From contig CM064681.1 of the NCBI GenBank assembly GCA_032717465.1, forward strand, positions 18,437,565 to 18,501,564: a DNA stretch of 64,000 nt. The letters run 5' to 3'. This stretch comes from Coenobita brevimanus. Lineage: Eukaryota; Arthropoda; Malacostraca; Decapoda; Coenobitidae. The notes below the pieces were generated by a model. The model did no database searches. It saw only the letters and a list, made by a program, of their open reading frames with translations, and had not been told where the DNA came from. The position numbers and the translations under genes are program-made. Below, in pieces: positions 56,846-64,000 of this stretch (position 1 is its first letter; the number at the start of each line of letters is the position of its first letter).

Positions 56846-57524
56846 TCCTCAGTGGTGTGAGTCGTGCTGGATTTGTGGTATTTGCATTTTGGACGATTTG
56901 TGAGCGGGAGGGCGTACGCTGTCTGGTTTGGGAGTGAGGACGTCTGTATGCACGGTCGCAACTGGATGCTCGATGTCCAGGATGACCACAGTGCCAGCAA
57001 AGAATCGAAGATTGTCTGTTCCGTCGGGTGCTAGATTGATCACGACCTGCGGTAGGAGAACGATGCGTGGCAGGTCTGCCGCGTGTGGTGGGACGGGAGC
57101 GAGATTGGTCTGGGGTAGTGGAGGTGTGACAGACTGAGGAGGCCAAGGGTTGGGTGGTGCCCTGACGTGTGTAGTTCGAACCTGTTCTTTCATGAATGGC
57201 TTTAGTGACCTGAATAATTTTATCTCCTGGATTGAAACCGATTTCCAAGGCTAGCTCTCGCTGTTTAGGAGTAAGCCAGTGAAGGAATCTCAGATAACCA
57301 ATTAAGTCAGCAAAGTTGGTGAGTGAAAGCATTGGAATGCCATTTTTGTCTTCTAACCATTTCGTGCCTACCAGTAATTGGAGCATCTCGCTACTAGTTG
57401 CTTTCATGGCGGTGGCAGCTTCGCGGAGCTTGGCATGTTGTGCTGGGACCCTCAAGTCCTCATCTAGTTGGTTTAGGAGATTAATGAATCCATGAGAGAC
57501 GCGGTATTTGAATGCTGGCAACAA
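56700..57524 (-). pseudogene. Gag C-terminal part with CCHC zinc knuckle
   Basis: The frame continues capsid (LREAATAMKATSSEMLQLLV, FADLIGYLRFLHWLTPKQRE) and then a basic Arg/Ser-rich stretch with a nucleic-acid-binding knuckle CWHCGHPGHRASSC (C-x2-C-x4-H-x4-C, from residue 176). A second cluster, CKYHKSSTTHTTEEC, is readable in another frame at about 56840-56890, so a frameshift lies between them. The N-terminal half of Gag is in a third frame upstream. Confidence 0.85.
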
Positions 57525-58153
57525 AGGCTGATGAGTTCCGTACGAAAATCAGCAAAGGTATGAATGTTATCGAAATGTCCTGCACGGATCGTGGATCCAA
57601 TGTCCGATTTGCCGTGGTGCAAGTGACCCATGAGATAGGCTACTTTGAGCGATTCATCGGTGATCTGCCTATTGTGGATGTCTGTTTCGACTTCTCTGAG
57701 GAAATCATAGACAGACCAAGTTGGGTCCTGGTCGGTAAATTTGGGACGATTGGCATCTTCGAGATAGATAGACTGTGGAGGGTTGGCCATGGCTGGAAGT
57801 GCAGAAGTGGCGGTAGGAGAGGAGTGGGAGAGAGAGAAGGTAGTGGTAGTGAAGGGTGAGCAAGACTGGGTATGAAGGAAGGCAGGAGAGTGAACAACAG
57901 GGGAAGGAGTAGAGGAAGAAGAAGGGAGTGTACAGGTAGGGGGAGAGGAGGAGGTATCTGGATTTACGAGTGTAGGACGGGTAGTAAGTGGGTCTGCGGG
58001 AAGTGAAACGGAAATGTCAGATACAGGGCGGTGGTATGCTTTGCCACTTCGTAAATGAGTGATCGTGTTAGAGTCGGCAGACGGTGTATAATCAGGTGAT
58101 GTTTCCGGGTCGAGAGGGCTGGCGGTAAGTGGTTGACGTGGAAAGTATGACAT
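57473..58153 (-). CDS. Gag N-terminal part
   Basis: 226 residues starting at the first ATG after the leader. About 130 residues rich in Ser, Thr and Pro are followed by a capsid-like region with PTWSVYDFLREVETDIHNRQ, LKVAYLMGHLHHGKSDIGS and FADFRTELISLCCQH. It ends in LMDSLIS and the capsid continues in the frame beginning at 57524, so a single indel near 57490-57520 splits gag. Gag assembles the intracellular particle. Confidence 0.8.
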   Translation of the reverse strand: MSYFPRQPLTASPLDPETSPDYTPSADSNTITHLRSGKAYHRPVSDISVSLPADPLTTRPTLVNPDTSSSPPTCTLPSSSSTPSPVVHSPAFLHTQSCSPFTTTTFSLSHSSPTATSALPAMANPPQSIYLEDANRPKFTDQDPTWSVYDFLREVETDIHNRQITDESLKVAYLMGHLHHGKSDIGSTIRAGHFDNIHTFADFRTELISLCCQHSNTASLMDSLIS

Positions 58154-59041
58154 TTAATGCAGCAATGGAAGATGAGATGAAGGATGAAGATGGATATGTA
58201 GGTGGAAATGTATAATATAACAATGAGAGAATGGAATACACGAGTAGGTGTGAAAACGAATGAAGGTGCAGAGATGGATGGTTTAAATGAAAGGCGAAGG
58301 ATGAGATGGATAATAAATAACGTAGGTGAAGATGAAAACGGGGTAATGGAAATGAGATGGAATATTTACAATATCCAATCTGTAGAGAAAATCGAGGATA
58401 ATCTCTATAGAAAGGGAAGGTATACTATAGTTACACAGTAGAGACGGAATTGACGAGATGTATGACTTGCAGGGGTGGCTGGGCGTAGCGGGGTTGGGGC
58501 GGAGCGGGGCGGGGCGGGGCGGGGCGGGGCGGCGGTGGAGAGACAGCTGGGCGGAGAGGGGAAGAGACGGTGCGATGAGTCACTGGCAGGGAGTGGCGGT
58601 CCTAGGAGGCTCACGTAATTCAGACCACATGTGAAGACAGGGTGTGGCGGTGTCGTGGCCGGTGGTGGGGTGTGAGGGCAGATGTTGGTACAGTGCAGGT
58701 GTAGAGCTGTTGAGTTGCAAATGCAGAGAATGGCAGTGGGCAGACAGTGGGCAGACAGTGATAAGTGGCACCGTGGGGGCAAGATTTATGATGAGTTCGG
58801 AACAGTTGCAACAGGTGCGTAGGACGGCGATGGTGACGCTTGAGGCCAGGAACAAGGTGTGTGGGTGGGGTTGTTGGAGAGGTGAGCACTGGTGAGAGAA
58901 ATTGTACACCTGGAAAGCACAGCCAGGTATTACACCACTAGAGGCACTGAGGAGGGGTGAGGCTGTGAGATGCGAGACGTCGTGTATCTGGTGGTGTCAC
59001 TAAAAATTGTAGGAGGCGGGCAGAATCTGAAGGTCCGAAAC
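58154..59041 (-). other. Leader of the envelope gypsy element
   Basis: About 890 bases between primer-binding site and gag with no credible coding frame. It includes a short GGGGC pentamer run (plus strand, about 58497-58528). Confidence 0.7.
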
Positions 59042-59056
59042 ACCGCTGCTACCAAA
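59042..59056 (-). other. Primer-binding site
   Basis: On the minus strand TTTGGTAGCAGCGGTG directly follows the 5' LTR. It shares 13 bases with the site after LTR1 of the noncoding LTR element at 40.87 kb. Confidence 0.8.
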
Positions 59057-59297
59057 TGTAACTTGCAATACTTTGGTGATAGAAACTCCGTGTACAAACA
59101 GCTAGATAAGGAGTTTATTACGAGCTCACAACAAAATAGTCTGCCCTACTTGAGTGTCTGCTATGAACTGACGCAATAACGCCTTCGCCCAGGCTTGGGC
59201 TCTGGGAAAGCGTGCTAGGTCAGCAAGTTTAGTGGGGGCATGTAAGCATTAGGGGGGGACATATATACATCGGGGGTAGACATATTGTGGAGGGGTT

Positions 59298-59300
<3 letters not shown>
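59057..59300 (-). repeat. 5' LTR of the envelope gypsy element
   Basis: Plus-strand reading TGTAACTTGCAATACTTTGG to GGAGGGGTTACA. Both ends form TGTAAC/GTTACA. About 97% identical to 50436-50680. Confidence 0.93.

Positions 59301-59357
<57 letters not shown>
59301..59357. repeat. (CA)n/(TA)n microsatellite
   Basis: Short CA run then TA dinucleotides between the gypsy LTR and the RTE LINE tail. Confidence 0.95.
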
Positions 59358-59364
<7 letters not shown>

Positions 59365-59380
59365 CATCATCATCATCATC
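59358..59380 (-). repeat. (GAT)n 3' tail of the RTE LINE
   Basis: On the minus strand the LINE ends AATGGCTGATGATGATGATG and further units. Trinucleotide tails are usual for RTE elements. Confidence 0.85.
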
Positions 59381-61141
59381 AGCCATTATAAGTACACTGC
59401 TGAACAGAGGCCTCTCCCAACCTTCTCCACGAATTCCTTGACTGAGCCAATCTTTGCCACGTTTTCCCTGCAATTTTTTCTATCTCATCTCTCCACCTCC
59501 TGTCTGGCCTTTTTCTGCTACGCTTACCATCTCTTGGTGTCCAGTCAGTCAACCTCTTGCTCCATCGATTATCCCTTGTTCTTGCTACATGACTTGCCCA
59601 CCTCCATTTCTGTTCTTTTATAACTTCTATAATATCTTGGACTTTAGTCTGCTCTCTCACCCAAGTTGATCTTTTCCTGTCTCTTAAAGATATTCCCAAC
59701 ACTGACCTTTCCATTGCTCTCTGAGAACGAATTAATTTATTTTCCATCGATTTTGTCAGTTTCCAAGTCTCATAACCGTACGTCATAGATGGAATTATAA
59801 ATTCGTTATATATTTTTCGTTTCATACAAACTGGCAAGCTACTTTTCATAATGTCTCTATGTTTACCGAAAGCTTTCCATCCAATTGTAATGCGTCTTTT
59901 TATTTCGCTATCATTATCTTTCGTTAATTTTAGTATTTGTCCCAGGTAATTGTACTCCTCAACTTCTTCAAGAATTTCTCCACTTATTCTTATGACGCTC
60001 TTTGATGTTTGATGATTAAACATTAGTTTTACTCCTGTTCATCTTTAGCCCTACTTTGAGACTTTCTCTGTTCAGGTCATTTAACATTTCTTGCAACGTC
60101 TCTGCTTTTTCTGAGATTAGGACAATGTCATCTGCAAATCTTAAATGGTTTAGCTTTTCTCCATCTATATTTACTCCCTTGTTTTCCCAGTCTAGCTTTC
60201 TGAAAATACTTTCTAGGCATGCTGTAAATAACTTTGGTGAAATTATATCCCCCTGACGCACGCCCTTCTCAATCTTAATTTTCTTTGAGTCCTTGTGTAA
60301 TGTAACTGTAGCAGTTCCCTCTTTATATATGTTTTTGAGCAGTTTTACAATGTTCTCATTCACTCCTTGTTCCCACAATGAATTTATAATTGCTATGTGC
60401 TCCACTGAGTCGAAAGCCTTTTCGTAATCAACAAAACCTAAGCACAGTGGTTTACTATATGCTGTAGTTTTCTCAATTAGCTGATTTATTGTGTGCAGAT
60501 GATCAGTGGTCGAATACCCGCATCGGAATCCTGCCTGTTCACGAGGTTGGTTTTCCTCCAAATTTGTAGCTATTCTGTTTTGTAAGGACTTTAGTGAAAA
60601 GTTTGTAAATGACTGATAGCAAGCTAATGGGTCGATAGTTACTAAGGTCTTTTGAGTCACCTTTTTTATAAAGTAGAATAACAATTGCATTACACCATGT
60701 TTTGGGAATATTCTTCTGTTTTATACATTGGGCAAATAAGTGAGCAAGCCTATTATGTACTTCTGCTCCTGCATCCAACAGTAAATCAGCTACTATTCCA
60801 TCTTCTCCCGGAGCCTTCCCTCTTTTCATATTATTAAGAGAAATATTTACTTCGTCTGGTGTTATCTCATGTATTTCACTTGTCAACAGAAAAGTTAGCT
60901 ATTGATACTATTGTCTTTGATGCATACAGTTCTTTGTAAAATTCTTCAACTCGCTTCAGCATCATATCTCTGCCTTTAATGGCTTCACCGTTTTTGTCTT
61001 TTAGTGATGTAATTTGTTGCTTTCCAAGTGCCATTTTATTTCGGACCAGTTTCAGACTTTTTCCTTTTTTGATGATTTCTTTGATTTGATCCATGTTTCT
61101 CTTTCTTTTTTCTTCTGTTTGTATTTTGTTGATAAGCTTAT
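59379..61141 (-). pseudogene. RTE (Bov-B-like) LINE: RT and C-terminus
   Basis: Minus-strand blocks in order: LVRNKMALGKQQITSLKDKN; the RT lead-in [68 protein letters not shown] (motif A, Asp present); KGVRQGDIISPKLFTACLE; LRFADDIVLISE (active site); EEVEEYNYLGQIL; and the C-terminus with RRITIGWKAFGKHRDIM, YGYETWKLTKSMENKLIRSQ and WRWASHVARTRDNRWSKRL. Frames change near 60880, 60600 and 60020. It continues upstream beyond a 762-bp insertion at 61146-61907. Confidence 0.93.
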
Positions 61142-61145
61142 TTAA

Positions 61146-61907
61146 CCCACCCCGTCCCGGAGACGTGAATTCACGTCCTCACATGATGTGCACTCATATC
61201 CCAGAGACGTAAATTAATGCGGCAACATTGCAAGGTGTCTAATTTGCACAATTTTCAATTTTCGCAAGTGATTTTTGGCACGTATACGCGGGACACCTTC
61301 CTCTACAAGATGCTAGGCAGGGACAATGCCTTACCCAGCATCACCTCCTCCCCCCCCCCTGCATGACCTTTTCTCAGCAATTCACCTGTTATCAGTGACC
61401 TGGCCAGTAAAGCCATGTCATGCCATGGTACGAAATTCAGGGCCAGAGTGATTCCCCAATCGATGACAATGTGGTGGACGAACATTAGAGGAAGAAACAG
61501 TCAGAAATGATGATCAGGTAATGTGGCAAAAAAAGGTCAGGAATGGTGATGAGTTAGTGAGTGAAACAATGCTTATAATGCCTATATTACCGTTTGAAAA
61601 CCAATATACTCTCGTACTACATATAAATTCGTACCAAATAAATAAATAAATAACGTTTATGAGTGGTGTGGAATAGGTATCCTCCCATAGAACTCGTTTT
61701 CTTTGCAGCCAGCCTGATAGAAAACCCTGTAAGGTAAGGAGGTACTCCTACTTGGATCGAGTATTTTAAACCTCAGGTGAGCGATTTCTCGATGAATTTT
61801 CGATGTTTCTCACCAAAAGCGGATGTTTAAGAGAAAAAAAAAAAGGTCCAAAAATGTTGGGACTGGGGCGTACCACTACCCAGAAAACGTCAGGATGGGG
61901 GGGGGGG
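61146..61907 (+). mobile_element. Non-autonomous piggyBac relative inserted in the LINE
   Basis: 762 bases bounded by TTAA at 61142-61145 and 61908-61911, beginning CCCACCCC and ending in a G run. Removing it with one TTAA restores the LINE frame exactly (codons for EREEL then NKLINK). Its left 150 bases align with the 5' end of the piggyBac at 23.69 kb, sharing ACATTGCAAGG-like, CACAATTTTCAA and TTCGC...GTGATTTT blocks. Its right end aligns with that element's 3' end, sharing TCCTGAC, ACATTTTTGGACC and CGCTTTTGGTGAGAAACA on the minus strand. No transposase is present. Confidence 0.9.
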
Positions 61908-61911
61908 TTAA

Positions 61912-62954
61912 TTCCTCTCGTTCTATTTCATCTTTGTTTGTTTTTACTTTCATTACCTTTCTTTTTTTCATAAGCTCAAGTGTCTTCTCTGAATACTTCC
62001 TGGCTTTGGTTGTATTAGGTTTTCCTACTACCTCCGCTGATTCTTTTAGGACTTTTGTTAGTCTGTCATTCAACTCATCAATGTCACATTCAGCATAACT
62101 GAGAGCCTGAAATCTGTTCCTTATTTCCAACTGAAAAGCTGCTTTGTTTTCGCTGACTTTTATTGGGCATATCTTTTTGTCTTTAATCATCTTTCTGTCA
62201 CTTTTGAAACTGAATCTTTCTGTGCAACCCACCATTCTATGGTCACTTCCAATATTTACTTTGTTGATAACTGTGACGTTTGTGATTGTGTTATTCTTAT
62301 TTGGTAAAATGAAGTCGATTTCATTCTTTGTTTCTCCATTTGGGCTTCTCCAGGTTCACTTTCTCCCTGTTCTTTTGTGAAAGAATGTGTTCATTATTCT
62401 CATATTAAACATTTCTGCAAAGTTTATCAACATTTCTCCTCTTTTGTTCCTTTCTCCCACTCCAAATTTTCCCATACATGCTTCTCCATTTTTTATTTTC
62501 CAACTTTTGCATTGAATTCTCCCATGAGTATAGTATATGTGGTCTTTTCTTCTTCCAAAATCTGGGAGATGTCATCATAGAATGTTTCAATTTCTTCATC
62601 TGAGCTCTGAGAAGTTGGTGCATATACTTGTATCACTTTCAGGGTATATTTTTTGCACAGTCTAATTACAACCGCTGCTGCTCTGTCAGATGCACTTCTG
62701 AATTTAACAATGTTGTCTGCAAGATTTCTGTCAATTAGAATTCCTACACCTCTAACTCTTTCATTTTCCCTTCCTCTGTGGTAAAATAGGTGGCTACTGT
62801 CATTTACCTGAATTACTTTTTCTTCTTTTCTGTGGGTCTCACTCAAACCTACAATATCCCAACTAATGTTTTCCAGTTCAGCCATTAAGTTATCAAGTTT
62901 GTAATCTTCAGCGAGGCTTCTTACTGTACATTGTATGCATAGATCTTCATTGAT
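61912..62954 (-). pseudogene. RTE LINE: endonuclease and linker
   Basis: The upstream half of the same LINE. Endonuclease blocks: NISWDIVGLSETHRKEEKV (catalytic Glu), VGILIDRNLADNIV, VIQVYAPTSQSSDEEIETFY, YTILMGEFNAKVG and, after frame changes, SDHRMVGCTERF (His box). The GDFNAKVG-type motif reads GEFNAKVG, replacing a metal-binding Asp. The linker ends KTNKDEIEREEL at the insertion. The 5' end at about 62954 cuts into the first endonuclease block and abuts a TTAA, so it is truncated there or continues beyond another insertion. Confidence 0.9.
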
Positions 62955-62958
62955 TTAA

Positions 62959-63384
62959 GAGTAAAGGCCCCTCTTACCCTCTGACAGCCAAAATACCTTC
63001 AAAAATTCAAAATTGAGATTTGAGCAGATTTCAAACCTACATGTATCTAGCAATGTAGCGAACGCATGTTTTACACAACCGCGAGCCCGTAGCAACGCTC
63101 AGGTGGTTTAAAGGGCGCACGGGAGTATAGGCCATGTGCGCCTGTAAATATCGATTGTTTTGGCCAATTTTGTGTGTTCGTGTGCAACTATCTGGCGACT
63201 TGGCAACACTTCTTGCCTCACAACCAGTCGCCACCACTGTCCAGCGTCAGTTACCCTTGTGATCTCAGAGAGGAAGGCTATGCACTGCTATTTTGCTACC
63301 AGACCAGTGTGTGTTTGCGCGATAGTGGTATCCAGCGCCATTATTTAGTGTATTACTGTTTGCTGCAAACCTCTGAGGATCACC
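62959..63384 (+). other. Putative 5' end and promoter region of a DNA transposon
   Basis: A TTAA at 62955-62958 separates the LINE from sequence starting GAGTAAAGGCCCCTCTTACC, which leads to the gene at 63385. It may be the transposon's terminal region. The other end is outside the window, so terminal repeats cannot be checked. Confidence 0.35.
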
Positions 63385-64000
63385 ATGAACCTTACAAGAA
63401 TGCAGAAACTGAAGAAAATGTGGGAAATGCGAAAGAAAAAGAGTGCAGAGCAAAGAGAGAGGCCTGCTTTCCCACCACCCGCCACCGCTTTCCCGCCACC
63501 CACCACCTCCAGTGCTGCCTCACCACCACCTCCTAGCCCCTCCTGTAACTCAAGATCTAAGATGAAGTTTGATTTTAGTGCACATTTGGACATCCAAGAC
63601 ACCCATGTACAAGCTGACACAGGAAGAAAATATGTGCTAGTAGATCAAGACAACCTGTTGCAGTGGGCTAATTCTATTGCCCGGTGTGTGTGTGGAAACA
63701 AAATGAAAGTCAAGGAAGATAGTGTTGAAGGCATGGCTAAGTTTTTTGATGCAAAGTGTGGTCAGTGCAATGTCAGTGAAAAGATGTGTACCTTACAGGG
63801 CGGAGTAAAAAATTCCTGTGAATCCAAGGGTGTAGTAACAAGCTGTTATGATGTGCACAATAAACTAGTGAAAGCCACCTTACAATCATGTAGTGGATAT
63901 CCTGGGGTACGTGAGTTGTGTGCTACTTACAACATGCACCCATTATCTGAAAGGATGTATTATGCGATTGCAAAGGAGATTGGGGACAGTACCATCGATG
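63385..64000 (+). CDS. Mutator-like transposase-domain protein, 5' part, runs off window
   Basis: The ATG at 63385 (CACCATGA context) opens a frame of 205 codons that is still open at the edge. The first 25 residues are basic (MQKLKKMWEMRKKKS), followed by a proline/serine-rich linker. The folded part begins near residue 60: KYVLVDQDNLLQWANSIARC, a cysteine cluster (CVCG and CGQC with CTLQ), then SCYDVHNKLVKATLQSCSGY and VRELCATYNMHPLSERMYY. This order (Cys cluster, aromatic-Asn-Lys/Arg block, Gly-Tyr, then NM-P) fits the Mutator-like transposase domain found in many invertebrate repeat proteins. No stop or frameshift is seen, so the copy could be intact. The family call is by motif, from memory. 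Confidence 0.72.
   Translation, partial: MNLTRMQKLKKMWEMRKKKSAEQRERPAFPPPATAFPPPTTSSAASPPPPSPSCNSRSKMKFDFSAHLDIQDTHVQADTGRKYVLVDQDNLLQWANSIARCVCGNKMKVKEDSVEGMAKFFDAKCGQCNVSEKMCTLQGGVKNSCESKGVVTSCYDVHNKLVKATLQSCSGYPGVRELCATYNMHPLSERMYYAIAKEIGDSTID

Larger units (their letters stand above)
50436..59300 (-). mobile_element. Envelope-bearing Ty3/gypsy element (errantivirus-like), two LTRs
   Basis: The 8865-base element lies on the minus strand: 5' LTR, primer-binding site, leader, gag with zinc knuckle, protease, RT-RNase H, integrase, envelope-like gene, 3' LTR. The LTRs are about 97% identical by eye, so insertion was fairly recent. Gene frames are nevertheless broken at several junctions, and protease and RT active-site residues are altered. 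The flanks are AT-rich microsatellites, so no target-site duplication can be read. The gene order and an F-type envelope resemble Metaviridae with env (errantivirus-like); exact genus is not assigned. Confidence 0.92.

Overview
The window looks like a piece of an arthropod nuclear genome, most plausibly a decapod crustacean. This is inferred from the mix of RTE-like and CR1-like LINEs, Ty3/gypsy elements, piggyBac, P, Harbinger, Tc1/mariner and Mutator-like transposons, a tRNA-derived SINE, very long (AT)n, (CT)n and (CA)n microsatellites, and scattered TTAGG-like runs. No bacterial operon, rRNA, CRISPR or convincing host gene is visible. Nearly everything that can be recognised is a mobile element, many of them nested.

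Layout. 0-2.3 kb: 3' half of a Ty3/gypsy element (RT-RNase H running straight into its 3' LTR). 2.4-3.5 kb: fossil RTE-like LINE. 3.6-4.4 kb: old SINE copy expanded by a 25-bp minisatellite. 5.9-9.35 kb: CR1-like and RTE-like LINEs on the minus strand. 10.4 kb: LINE fossil. 12.5-13.5 kb: internally deleted PIF/Harbinger element. 15.0-16.1 kb: a 406-bp TIR element and a full-length SINE. 17.7-24.1 kb: a MITE family, one copy split by a 4.07-kb piggyBac transposon that is itself split by a SINE. 25.6-31.3 kb: LINE with endonuclease, RT and RNase H. 31.9-34.1 kb: P-like element with a THAP exon. 35.7-38.0 kb: gypsy gag remnant containing a full-length SINE. 38.8-39.7 kb: CR1-like LINE. 40.3-44.2 kb: noncoding LTR element with an odd long target duplication. 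44.3-45.0 kb: LINE fossils and a near-perfect inverted duplication. 46.2-48.75 kb: second RTE-like copy. 48.9-50.2 kb: Tc1/mariner transposase with an intron-like GT-AG segment. 50.4-59.3 kb: near-complete envelope-bearing Ty3/gypsy (errantivirus-like) element with two LTRs. 59.4-62.95 kb: RTE LINE interrupted by a 762-bp piggyBac derivative. 63.0-64.0 kb: start of a Mutator-like-domain transposase running off the edge.

Relations between parts. The 762-bp insert at 61.1 kb shares both terminal regions with the piggyBac at 19.6-23.7 kb, so an autonomous-type element and a non-autonomous relative lie in one window. SINE copies sit inside the piggyBac gene and inside a gypsy leader. The noncoding LTR element and the envelope gypsy share a 13-base primer-binding site. 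Stop codons, frameshifts and lost catalytic residues show that most copies are dead.
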